A stretch of DNA of 38,356 nucleotides, taken from NCBI GenBank assembly GCA_900549545.1, contig URPA01000014.1, positions 1 through 38,356 on the forward strand, in the 5' to 3' direction. This document shows, piece after piece, positions 7,023-14,870 of this stretch. The DNA is from an uncultured Eubacteriales bacterium. GTDB taxonomy: Bacteria > Bacillota > Clostridia > Oscillospirales > Oscillospiraceae. The translations under genes and the position numbers were made by a program. The notes below the pieces were generated by a model. It saw nothing but the letters and a program-made list of their open reading frames with translations. It ran no database searches and was not told where the DNA came from. Each line of letters begins with the position of its first letter. Position 1 is the first letter of the stretch.

Positions 7023-9398
7023 TTATCTGCCGAAGTACGCTTCCCGCTCCTCCGGCGTTACATTGAGCAGCGAGCAAAGCTGCTCAATATTGTGCATTTC
7101 CCAATCCCTGTCGTTAATAAAGCTGCGCAGGGAATCCACTCTGGAATACCACCCGTCCATAGTCAAATCCCAGCGCTCTCTGTCGCGCGCCGCCTCCGGC
7201 TCAAGCAGGGCCTGATACTCGTCGATAAGCCGCAGGACATTTTCATTGGAGAGGACGGTTTTATTAAGCTCGGCAAAGCGGGTGAGCAGTCTGTCCCGGA
7301 AATCAGCGTTGTTGGACAAGGCCCGCGCTATCGTGGGCATCTGGTTGCCGACGTTGCCAAGGTCGCGCATCAAAAGGAGAAAGTCATTCGGGTAATAAAA
7401 GCCCCAGTCCAAATCGTACAGGGCGAAGGCCCACTTCCCGCCGTTTTCGTCCGAGTGGAACACGCGCACGTTGCCCTGAATATCGGTGTTGGCGCAATAG
7501 CCCTCAAAGATGAACCAGTCAATAAAGCTGTCTATATCAATATGCTGGCAGAGCTGCTGATAGTTCTCGTCAATGGACATGTCGTTTTTCCAGCAGGGGT
7601 CTATCACATCTTTATAAAAGCCCGAATCCAGAGCCACCGGCGTTTTAAGCTCCGTGACGCTGCCCTTGGAAACACCCGCGTGAGAGGCGTAATACTGCTC
7701 GGAGAAATCCTCCTTCAGGCAATATATTCCCCTGTACTCGCCGTTGATATACAGGATGCAGAACTTGCTCGCCTGGGTCAGCGCGGCATCGGACGCATCG
7801 CTGCACAGGCGCTGGAACAGCTCATTGCGGAAGATGGAGAAGGTATAATCCTGCCCCGCACGGATAGAGAGCGAGGAATATTTTGTGATGCCGTTGCCGA
7901 ACACATCGCACTCGAGGTCGCCCCCGTAGACGCCCTTGAAGGACACGCCCATGCTCTTTTTCGGAAGGCTAAGGCTGGTCCAGCCCTTCATGCTCAGCGC
8001 GCAGTCATGGTTGAAGCTGCTCTCCCCGTCATAGAGGGCGAGGTTCGCGCCCAGCTTCAGGCCCTTCCGGCTGTTGCCGTACATGTTTGAAAAGTCCCCC
8101 GGACTGTCCACCGCGAGGCTGAGCACCGGAAGAGTATGGTTTTCGTTTATAATATAGCTGTATGTTGCCGGGCGGCTGGGGAGCGCCCCATCCTCCACGG
8201 AGATGGCGCGTATCACGCAGGTGCTCTGAAGCTCGATAGGCGCCGTGTATTCAGCGGATGCCGCGGTGGGCAGGGAGCCGTCGGTCGTGTAGTAGATTTT
8301 TCCCTCGCCCTCAAGCTCAACTGTCAGCTTGTCAATGCCGTTATAGCAGCCATCCTCAGTCAAGCTGCGCGGCATGGCAGATATGAGCCTTGCCCCGCCC
8401 TCGTTCGGTGCCTCCGGGCTGGAGGCCGAGAAGTAAAAGAAGCCGTTCTCCCCGTCGACGCGCCCCATGCTGCCGCCGGCCGGTATATCGTGCAGATAAA
8501 CATAGTCCGCTATGCCGCTCTCCCCGCTGAGGTAAAGCCGCTCATCCTGCGCGTTGAGGGAAAAGGGCGCGTGATACTGCCCGTCCACGTCCCCGGCACA
8601 GAACACCACCATGCACTGCCCCGGCTCGAGCACATATTCGGGCAGCTGCCACTGGGTCAGATCCTTATCGTCATCAGAAAGCCAATACTCGGAGAGCTGC
8701 TGAGCCGTATCCGAGACGTTTTTCAGCTCGACCCAGTCAAAGGCCTCCTGCTGCGACCATGGGATATAGTTTTCGTTGTAGACAACGACCTCGTTTATAA
8801 CTATCGGCGAGGCGCACTGCCGCTCAGCGGCAAATTCGGCGCTGCCCTGAAGGGTGTTGGCCTTGCCGGGGCTTGCCCAGCGGCTGTCAGTAAAGCTGCC
8901 GTCCTCCGTTCTGAGCATGACATGGTCGGCCTCCATATCGGCACACTCCACACTGTCAATGACAGCCCCGTCCGGCGCGATGAGGCTCAGAAGCTCCCCG
9001 GCGGAGAGACCGAAGTTTGCGCAGGACTCATCCGAGCCGTCCTTATCGCAGAACACAAGCAGGCGCTCACCCGGCTCAAGCAGCGCGCTCGGAAAGCTCC
9101 AGCTGTCCCCGTCCGCGTTGAGCTGCCAGCCATCGAGCGAGAGCTGCGCGCCGGAGGTGTTTTCAATCTCCACCCAGTCGGAAAAGCGCCCGTCAGGGGA
9201 CAGAAGAGAAGCGTCGTTTTTTATCATCAGCTCCGAGATGCGCAGGTTTCCGGTATAATCCGGGAGCGACTCAGAGACAGGCACCGTACCCGGCTCTGTC
9301 GGTGCCGCATTCTCTTTATTGCCCGCGCAGGCGCACAGGCTCAGGGCCGCAAGTGCCGAGAGGATGACCGCCGCGAGCTGTTTTTTCCTGAATTTCAA
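7023..9398 (-). CDS. CotH-kinase family lipoprotein with lamin-tail domains
   Basis: This is a large extracytoplasmic lipoprotein. From the chosen TTG start (9398) it begins MKFRKKQLAAVILSALAAL followed by lipobox LCAC. Two lamin-tail-like domains follow (LRISELMIKNDASLLSPDG... and IVINEVVVYNENYIPWSQ...). A chitobiase/HEX C-terminal-like segment comes next (KIYYTTDGSLPTAASAEYT), then a CotH kinase region with SMKGWTSLSLPKKSMGVSFK and the acidic motif YDLDWGFYY. CotH proteins are protein kinases of spore coats, and related domains occur in cell-surface proteins. The reading frame extends to a TTG at 9422, but no ribosome-binding site precedes that codon and it lies only about 14 bases from the predicted transcription start. 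The start is therefore uncertain. First gene of a three-gene operon. Confidence 0.87.
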   Translation of the reverse strand: MKFRKKQLAAVILSALAALSLCACAGNKENAAPTEPGTVPVSESLPDYTGNLRISELMIKNDASLLSPDGRFSDWVEIENTSGAQLSLDGWQLNADGDSWSFPSALLEPGERLLVFCDKDGSDESCANFGLSAGELLSLIAPDGAVIDSVECADMEADHVMLRTEDGSFTDSRWASPGKANTLQGSAEFAAERQCASPIVINEVVVYNENYIPWSQQEAFDWVELKNVSDTAQQLSEYWLSDDDKDLTQWQLPEYVLEPGQCMVVFCAGDVDGQYHAPFSLNAQDERLYLSGESGIADYVYLHDIPAGGSMGRVDGENGFFYFSASSPEAPNEGGARLISAMPRSLTEDGCYNGIDKLTVELEGEGKIYYTTDGSLPTAASAEYTAPIELQSTCVIRAISVEDGALPSRPATYSYIINENHTLPVLSLAVDSPGDFSNMYGNSRKGLKLGANLALYDGESSFNHDCALSMKGWTSLSLPKKSMGVSFKGVYGGDLECDVFGNGITKYSSLSIRAGQDYTFSIFRNELFQRLCSDASDAALTQASKFCILYINGEYRGIYCLKEDFSEQYYASHAGVSKGSVTELKTPVALDSGFYKDVIDPCWKNDMSIDENYQQLCQHIDIDSFIDWFIFEGYCANTDIQGNVRVFHSDENGGKWAFALYDLDWGFYYPNDFLLLMRDLGNVGNQMPTIARALSNNADFRDRLLTRFAELNKTVLSNENVLRLIDEYQALLEPEAARDRERWDLTMDGWYSRVDSLRSFINDRDWEMHNIEQLCSLLNVTPEEREAYFGR

Positions 9399-9442
9399 AT
9401 ACAAGCGCCCCAATCCGTTCAAAATTATTAACGCTGTCTGTT

Positions 9443-9471
9443 ATTTTACCAATAATCACGCCCGCTTGCAA
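9443..9471 (-). promoter_or_regulatory. Promoter of the CotH-PAP2-YjbR operon
   Basis: On the minus strand, TTGCAA (9466-9471), a 17-bp spacer and TAAAAT (9443-9448). The predicted start near 9436 argues for a downstream start codon in the CotH-like gene. Confidence 0.6.
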
Positions 9472-9501
9472 CCGCAAATGACAAATTAACCCGCGTTTAT
9501 C

Positions 9502-9530
9502 TTGACAGAAGGCGCGTTTATATATAGAAT
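9502..9530 (+). promoter_or_regulatory. Promoter of the DUF362 gene
   Basis: TTGACA (9502-9507), a 17-bp spacer and TAGAAT (9525-9530), about 37 bases ahead of the gene. Confidence 0.7.
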
Positions 9531-9566
9531 AACAGCTAATGTTTTATAATAAAAAGGAGCGCTGTT

Positions 9567-10424
9567 ATGAAATCCAAAGTCTACTTTACAAAAGATATAA
9601 GCCCCGAGAGCGTTGTCCGCCTTTATGACATGGTCGGCAAGACCCTGCCCGGCAACGTGGCCATCAAGTTTCACTCCGGCGAGGTGGGAAATCAGAATTT
9701 CCTGCGCCCGGAGTTCTGGAAGCCCATTGTTGACCATGTGGGCGGCACGCCGGTTGAGTGCAACACCGCATACGCCAGCGAGCGCAACAGCACCGAAAAG
9801 CACTGGAAAACTCTTGAGCTGCATGGCTGGACCCATTATTTCAATGTTGATTTGATGGACGCAGACGGCCCGGACATGGTGCTGCCCATCCCTGACGGCA
9901 GGATTATTAAGGTTGACCTCGTCGGCAAGAACCTTGCAAACTACAACTCAACGCTGGTTCTCTCCCACTTCAAGGGCCACCCCATGGGCGGCTACGGCGG
10001 CGCGCTCAAGCAGCTCGCCATCGGCTTTGCCTCCTCTGACGGCAAGCAGCTTATCCACGGCATAGGCGAGGTCGGCTACAACAAGGAGCAGCTGCGTTTT
10101 CTCAACGCCATGGCGGACGCGGCATGGGCCGTGAAAAACTATTTTGGTGACAACGCGGTGTTTATAAACGTGATGAAGAACCTCTCCGTCGACTGCGATT
10201 GCTGCGCCGCTGCCGAGGACCCCTGCATGAAGGATATCGGCGTTCTGGCCTCTCTCGACCCTGTGGCCATCGACCAGGCCTGCATTGATTTGGTGTACGC
10301 CTCTGACGACCCCGGGCGCGACCACTTTGTAGAGCGCGTTGAGAGCCGCAATGGCACCCACACCATTGAGGCCGCCGCTGAGCTCGGCGTCGGCAGCCGC
10401 GAATACGAGCTTATAGAGGTCTAA
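9567..10424 (+). CDS. DUF362 domain-containing protein
   Basis: This 285-residue protein matches DUF362 features: an N-terminal FHSGEVGNQNFLRPEF stretch, LVLSHFKGHPMGGYGGALKQ, and a C-terminal DCDCCAAAEDPCMKDIGVLA followed by LDPVAIDQACIDLV. Many family members add a ferredoxin-like domain with two CxxCxxCxxxC motifs. This one has only the short cysteine cluster CDCC...C and no ferredoxin tail. The function of the family is unknown; links to iron-sulfur redox reactions have been suggested. AAAGGAG lies upstream of the ATG. It is monocistronic. Confidence 0.85.
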   Translation: MKSKVYFTKDISPESVVRLYDMVGKTLPGNVAIKFHSGEVGNQNFLRPEFWKPIVDHVGGTPVECNTAYASERNSTEKHWKTLELHGWTHYFNVDLMDADGPDMVLPIPDGRIIKVDLVGKNLANYNSTLVLSHFKGHPMGGYGGALKQLAIGFASSDGKQLIHGIGEVGYNKEQLRFLNAMADAAWAVKNYFGDNAVFINVMKNLSVDCDCCAAAEDPCMKDIGVLASLDPVAIDQACIDLVYASDDPGRDHFVERVESRNGTHTIEAAAELGVGSREYELIEV

Positions 10425-10470
10425 CCCTAAAAATTTTCCACCCATTTGGGCAGTACTCCATAAAGAAGTT

Positions 10471-10513
10471 AAGGGCAAGACAGACTGCACAGATCTGCCT
10501 TGCCCTTTTTATA
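10471..10513 (+). terminator. Terminator of the DUF362 gene
   Basis: AAGGGCAAG (10471-10479) pairs with CTTGCCCTT (10499-10507), followed by a T run. Confidence 0.75.
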
Positions 10514-10520
10514 TTTTGTA

Positions 10521-10559
10521 ACCCATTATGACACTTTCAGGAAAAGTGTCATAATGGGT
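10521..10559. repeat. Perfect 17-bp inverted repeat
   Basis: ACCCATTATGACACTTT (10521-10537) and its exact reverse complement (10543-10559) enclose a five-base loop. There is no U tract on either side, so it is not a normal terminator. It follows the DUF362 terminator directly. Confidence 0.7.
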
Positions 10560-10604
10560 CAGCGCGATAAATACGAAGTTGTCGGACTGTTTGCACTGCA
10601 CTAT

Positions 10605-10712
10605 GGCTCCCCTTGTCAGGGGAGCTGTCAGCCGAACAGGCTGACTGAGAGGTAGTATTCTCTCCCTCCGTCTTCGCCTTACGGCGAATCCACCTCCCTC
10701 ATCAGAGGGAAG
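10605..10712. repeat. Dispersed palindromic repeat A, two units in inverted order
   Basis: Two related units of about 50 bases (10605-10655 and 10662-10712) face each other. Each consists of a CTCCC...GGGAG hairpin, a second hairpin with a variable arm, and a GAGGG/GAGAGG edge. Related units occur at 22225-22268, weakly at 32840-32873, and at 38196-38353. The rest of 10425-10849 holds only hairpins and no gene. Confidence 0.6.
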
Positions 10713-10768
10713 CAGGGCGATGCGCAGAGATTTACAACTTCCGACTTGTCACTGAGTTTATCATAGGA

Positions 10769-10808
10769 CAGCACCCGCTGAAAAGCAATTGCCTCTCAGC
10801 GGGTGCTG
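10769..10808 (-). terminator. Hairpin downstream of the MMPL gene
   Basis: A perfect 13-bp stem, CAGCACCCGCTGA (10769-10781) with its partner at 10796-10808. There is no U run on the minus strand, so termination is inferred from its size and position. Confidence 0.45.
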
Positions 10809-10849
10809 ACCTCCTTACGGGGTGTTCCCCACGGGCGGAAGCTTTTTGC

Positions 10850-13264
10850 TTATTTCCAATATTTCCTCATTACCGCTTTATCCAACGCGGCGGTGATTGC
10901 CGGGAGAATAAACAAAATCAGCAGCACGGAGGAGAGCGAGCCGAGGGAGATTGTCGCGCAGATCGGCCCGATTGCAGGGGCAGAGACAGTCACGCCCAGA
11001 AGGCCGGTGACCAAAATCACAATAAGGCCTGAGGTCATGATGGTGTGTATAGACCCGTCATAGGCGCGGATGAGCGAATCCTGCACGGAGCAGGCGCGCC
11101 GGTTCTCGCGGTAGTAGTTGACGAACAAAATGCCGTAGTCAATGGTCGCGCCCATGAGGATGCACTGGACGATTAGATAGGCCATATAGTTCATGGCGTA
11201 GCCCCGGATGTAGCTGAAGGCGGCGGTCATAAACACGGCGCACTGCACCAGCAGCACAAGCACTGTCGGCACGAGCAGGTTCCTGAAGCTTATCAGCACG
11301 ATGATGAAAATTGAAATCGCCGTGAGCAGCGTGAGCAGAAGCACCTCGCCGCGGAAATCCTGCTGCATCTCATGGTACATGGCGGAGGTGCCGATAAGAT
11401 AATAGTTGCCCAGCAGCTTTTCCTCGCACTCCGCGTCGAGCTTATTGACAAATTCGGTCGTCTCCTCGGACTCCTTGGGGAGCACGGTAGAGAAGGCGAT
11501 GATGGAATAATCCTCGCCCCGGAGCTGTTTGCGGGCATCGGCGAGAGTTTCCTTTGCGTCGGCAAGCTGCTTGCGGACGTCCTCGTCCACAAATTCGGAG
11601 AAGCTCTCGTTCTCCGCGATGCGGGTGTTGACAAAATCTATAAACTCATCAATGGACATTGTCCACGCCTCGTCGAGGTTGTTCTCCCCCTGATAGGCGG
11701 CGTAGAGCAGTTCAAGCTGGCCCTTGTCGATTTCAAACCCGGCGGTGGAGATGAGGCTGTACATGCTGTCGAGGGACATTTCCTTATTAAGATCCAGCCC
11801 CGCGTTCCCGGCGAGGGCGGGCAGGTTTTCCATATCCTGCGCGTACTCCTCAAGCGCGGGCTGCTCCGCGGCAAACTCCGCAAAGCCGCCGAGGCTGGGC
11901 CTGTGTTCCGCGTGGTCAGCATAGCGCAGGGCATAGACCGTGCGTATCATCTCGGGCTCAACGCTGAGGTCCCCGCCCATGTCGTTCAGGGCGTCCTCAA
12001 GCTCGGCGGCGGTGAGCTGCTTGCCGATGGTGGTGGGGTAGCTCGCGATCTGCTCAATGCCCTCGGTGTCGGAAAACTCGTCGCATATCTCCTCAACGCG
12101 CCGGTCGTCAAAATTATGATAGAGGACGATAACGGGGTTATTCTCGGTGAAGGTATCGTTTATGACGCTCTCGTTGGAGAGGTCAAAGGAGAACTCCGTC
12201 TTGCTCTGCAAAAATGTTGCCGCCGCCATGAGCAGGATGCAGACGAAGAACATCGGCACTCTCGCCTTATAGCTGAACACCGCGAGCTTCTTTGTGGGCA
12301 CGGTGAGCACCTTTTTCTGGGTTTTGCGTATCGCCCCGTCGCACATGAGGATGAGCGCGGGCAGCATCAAAAACACGCAGAGCAGGCTGAAAATGACGCC
12401 CTTTGCCAGCACTATGCCGAGGTCGGGGCCAATCTTGAAGCTCATGAACACCAGCATCAGCAGCCCGACGAAGGTCGTAAAGGCACTGCTGGTGACAGAG
12501 GAGAAGGCGTTTTTGAGCGCGGAGACCATCGCCTTGGCATGGTCGCTCTCCGTCTCGGACTCCTGCCGGTAGCGGTTCATGATAATAATAGAATAGTCCA
12601 TGGAGAGGACCATCTGCAAAATGGCGGAGATTGCAAAGGTGGTGTTGGACACCGTACCCCTGAATATATTCGTGCCGGAGTTGAGAATCACCGCCGCGCC
12701 GATAGTCGCCATGAACAGCAGCGGCTCCACCCAGGAGGGGGTCATGATGAACAGGATCACCAAAAGGCTGCCCAGAGCCAGCGCTATAACCCAGGTGGGA
12801 ATTTTATAAAAGGTGCTGCCGGTTTCGATGATGGGGTCATTGTCCGGGTAGAGCTCCTTGACGGCGCTCTGAATGGCGCGCTCCTCCGCCGAGTCATATT
12901 CATACTCGGTGGTGATTCTGTAAAGCGCCTTGTCGCCCTTGTTATAGTCTTCGTCCAGCTCCTCATACTCGACGGCCTTCACATAGGGCAGGCCGGAAAG
13001 GGTTTCCTTCGCCATCTGCCGCGAAAAGTCGTCAAGGCCGGTGAGCATCACGCGGATATACTGATCCTCCGTCGCGTCGGGCAGCTGCTCGGCCATGATA
13101 TCCATGCCGATTTTCATTTTCGAGGAGTCGGGCAGATACTCGGTCATGTCCGAATTTATCTTGACCCCCGGTATCATAAAAGCGCTGACGACAGTCAAAA
13201 CCAGCGTCAGCAGCAAAATGGGCACTCTGTGCTTCACGATAAAATTGGCAAGCTTGTTCATCAT
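10850..13264 (-). CDS. MMPL/RND-family membrane transporter
   Basis: This protein of about 804 residues has two-fold RND architecture. A first transmembrane helix near the N-terminus (HRVPILLLTLVLTVVSAF) precedes a large extracytoplasmic loop and a first helix bundle (with MDYSIIIMNRYRQE). A second large loop, predicted partly coiled, and a second bundle follow (with TIDYGILFVNYYRENRR). The acidic residues in MDYS and TIDYG fit proton-coupled transport. MMPL proteins export lipids, peptides or drugs across the membrane. CGGAGG lies upstream of tandem ATGs at 13264 and 13261; a TTG at 13267 is too close to it. The gene is divergent from a TetR regulator, which probably represses it. Confidence 0.92.
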   Translation of the reverse strand: MMNKLANFIVKHRVPILLLTLVLTVVSAFMIPGVKINSDMTEYLPDSSKMKIGMDIMAEQLPDATEDQYIRVMLTGLDDFSRQMAKETLSGLPYVKAVEYEELDEDYNKGDKALYRITTEYEYDSAEERAIQSAVKELYPDNDPIIETGSTFYKIPTWVIALALGSLLVILFIMTPSWVEPLLFMATIGAAVILNSGTNIFRGTVSNTTFAISAILQMVLSMDYSIIIMNRYRQESETESDHAKAMVSALKNAFSSVTSSAFTTFVGLLMLVFMSFKIGPDLGIVLAKGVIFSLLCVFLMLPALILMCDGAIRKTQKKVLTVPTKKLAVFSYKARVPMFFVCILLMAAATFLQSKTEFSFDLSNESVINDTFTENNPVIVLYHNFDDRRVEEICDEFSDTEGIEQIASYPTTIGKQLTAAELEDALNDMGGDLSVEPEMIRTVYALRYADHAEHRPSLGGFAEFAAEQPALEEYAQDMENLPALAGNAGLDLNKEMSLDSMYSLISTAGFEIDKGQLELLYAAYQGENNLDEAWTMSIDEFIDFVNTRIAENESFSEFVDEDVRKQLADAKETLADARKQLRGEDYSIIAFSTVLPKESEETTEFVNKLDAECEEKLLGNYYLIGTSAMYHEMQQDFRGEVLLLTLLTAISIFIIVLISFRNLLVPTVLVLLVQCAVFMTAAFSYIRGYAMNYMAYLIVQCILMGATIDYGILFVNYYRENRRACSVQDSLIRAYDGSIHTIMTSGLIVILVTGLLGVTVSAPAIGPICATISLGSLSSVLLILFILPAITAALDKAVMRKYWK

Positions 13265-13302
13265 CAAATCCTCCGGGTTGACAGCACTTCATTTATATGT
13301 GT

Positions 13303-13338
13303 ATAATACCAACAGCCTGTCGGAATTTCAACGGACAG
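13303..13338 (-). promoter_or_regulatory. MMPL promoter overlapped by an inverted-repeat operator
   Basis: On the minus strand, TTGAAA (13326-13331), a 17-bp spacer and TATTAT (13303-13308). An inverted repeat, CTGTC (13317-13321) and GACAG (13334-13338), straddles the -35 box. A bound repressor there would block RNA polymerase, and the divergent TetR-family protein is the obvious candidate. Confidence 0.5.
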
Positions 13339-13425
13339 TATTTTAGAAAACGCTGTGTTCCCGACAGTTTTTTGAAATTTGTGGAGTTGCGGTGTTAATT
13401 TTTCGTTAACGGGGAGGTTTGACGT

Positions 13426-13980
13426 ATGGCGGAGAGCAGACGGGTAAAGCTGACAAAAAAGCTGATGAAGGATGCGCTGCTTGAGCTTATGGAGGAAAAG
13501 CCGCTGGAAAAGATATCCGTCACGGATGTGTGCCGGGTAGCGGATGTGAACCGCTCCTCCTTCTATGCCTATTATCAGGACATTATGCAGCTTGCCGAGG
13601 AAATAGTGCAGGATGTGCTCTTGCTGCTGCCCACGGAGACGAAGGACCTCTATGACTACTCCACCGGCTATACGCAGCGGGTGTTGGCGGATTTTTTTGA
13701 CTATATCCGCGAAAATGAGCGGATGTTTCGCATACTTATCATCCGCTACGATAACCAGAGCTTCAACGACCGGCTCATCGCAACTGTCATGGATAAGTAC
13801 GGCGTGCCCCTCATGGGTGATACTGAGCTTGAGCGGCGTTACAGCTACACCTATGTCACAAACGGCGTGATGGGTATGCTGCGCGCGTGGATAGTGGATA
13901 ACTTCCCGATATCCAGCGCGGAGCTTGCAAAGCTGGTGCTGAACATGACAAAATGCCTGTTAAAACCATCAGCGGAATGA
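13426..13980 (+). CDS. TetR/AcrR-family transcriptional regulator
   Basis: This 184-residue protein has an N-terminal helix-turn-helix of TetR type (about residues 8-55: LMKDALLELMEEKPLEKISV, then TDVCRVADVNRSSFYAYYQD). The C-terminal helical ligand-binding part has MLRAWIVDNFPISSAELAKL, a pattern common in the TetR_C group of Firmicutes. GGGAGG precedes the ATG. The gene is divergent from the MMPL exporter, with a 161-base gap containing an inverted repeat, so it probably controls that exporter and perhaps itself. The inducer is unknown. Confidence 0.9.
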   Translation: MAESRRVKLTKKLMKDALLELMEEKPLEKISVTDVCRVADVNRSSFYAYYQDIMQLAEEIVQDVLLLLPTETKDLYDYSTGYTQRVLADFFDYIRENERMFRILIIRYDNQSFNDRLIATVMDKYGVPLMGDTELERRYSYTYVTNGVMGMLRAWIVDNFPISSAELAKLVLNMTKCLLKPSAE

Positions 13981-13986
13981 TTTTTG

Positions 13987-14015
13987 TTGACTATGTGGCG
14001 CTGAAATTGTAAAAT
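13987..14015 (+). promoter_or_regulatory. Promoter of holB-ricT
   Basis: TTGACT (13987-13992), a 17-bp spacer and TAAAAT (14010-14015), 36 bases before the GTG start of holB. Confidence 0.6.
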
Positions 14016-14051
14016 ATAAAGAAGAGCATTATTCAGCATATTAAAAGGGGC

Positions 14052-14870
14052 GTGACCGTTACGGGCCTTGAAAAAACCGATATAAACCGTCTGCCCCAGT
14101 CCTGCATCATTGTGGGCGCCGCGCCGGAGGATGCGCTGCACCGAGCCGGTGAGATCGCGGCGGCGGCCGTGTGTCAGGGGGCGGAGCCTCCCTGCGGCCA
14201 GTGCCGGGATTGCCGGAAGGCTTTCGCCGGGGTGCACCCGGATATCATCCATATCTCCCGCCTGACGGATAAAAACGGCAACCAGAAGCGTGAGCTCTCG
14301 GTCGACCAGATACGCGACATGGCGGCGGACGCGGTCGTGCTGCCCAATGAGGCAAAGCGCAAGGTGTACATCATTCATGAGGCGGACACGATGAATCTCT
14401 CCGCCCAGAACGCCGCCCTGAAGCTGCTGGAGGAGCCGCCCGCAGGGGCGATGCTGCTGCTGTGCGTGACAAACGCCGATAAGCTGCTGCCCACGGTGCG
14501 CTCCCGCTGCGCGGAGCTGTCCGTCAACGGTAAGGCCCCCGCCGCCGAGGAGGCGGCCATGAAGCTTGCCAGGGAATACATCAAGCTTGTTTCCAAGGGG
14601 GATGCCGCGGCGCTCTGCCGCTGGTGCGGGCAGAATGACAGCATGGACAGCGCCTCGGCCGAGGCCATGCTTGACTGTGTGCAGGGTCTTTTGTCCGATA
14701 TGCTGTGCCTCCGGCGGGAGAGCGTCCTGCCTGACCGGGGTGAACTTATGCGCCTTGTTGAGCTGTGCCGGCGCTGCTGTGCCTGGCTCAGGGGCAGCGT
14801 GGGCGTAAAACATATATTTGGTTTGTTGGCGGTGGACAGCCTGTCGCAGCCGGAAACAGAGGAAAAATAA
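14052..14870 (+). CDS. holB: DNA polymerase III subunit delta prime
   Basis: This is a clamp-loader subunit of the replisome. It has the zinc-module cysteines (CQGAEPPCGQCRDC, about residues 41-54), the AAA+ signature NAALKLLEEPP and the VRSRC sensor region. No intact P-loop is visible near the N-terminus (IIVGAAPEDALHRAGE), which fits delta prime, the non-hydrolysing member. At 272 residues it is shorter than the usual 310-340, mainly because of a reduced C-terminal collar domain. The start is GTG, with AAAAGGGG very close upstream, so the precise start is uncertain. The stop touches the ricT start; holB next to ricT/yaaT is the common order in Firmicutes. Confidence 0.88.
   Translation: MTVTGLEKTDINRLPQSCIIVGAAPEDALHRAGEIAAAAVCQGAEPPCGQCRDCRKAFAGVHPDIIHISRLTDKNGNQKRELSVDQIRDMAADAVVLPNEAKRKVYIIHEADTMNLSAQNAALKLLEEPPAGAMLLLCVTNADKLLPTVRSRCAELSVNGKAPAAEEAAMKLAREYIKLVSKGDAAALCRWCGQNDSMDSASAEAMLDCVQGLLSDMLCLRRESVLPDRGELMRLVELCRRCCAWLRGSVGVKHIFGLLAVDSLSQPETEEK

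Noticed and set aside
11372..13306. 644-codon open frame on the + strand
   Set aside because: It lies fully antisense to the MMPL gene, has a His/Gly/Leu-rich translation typical of a shadow frame, and lacks any family motif.
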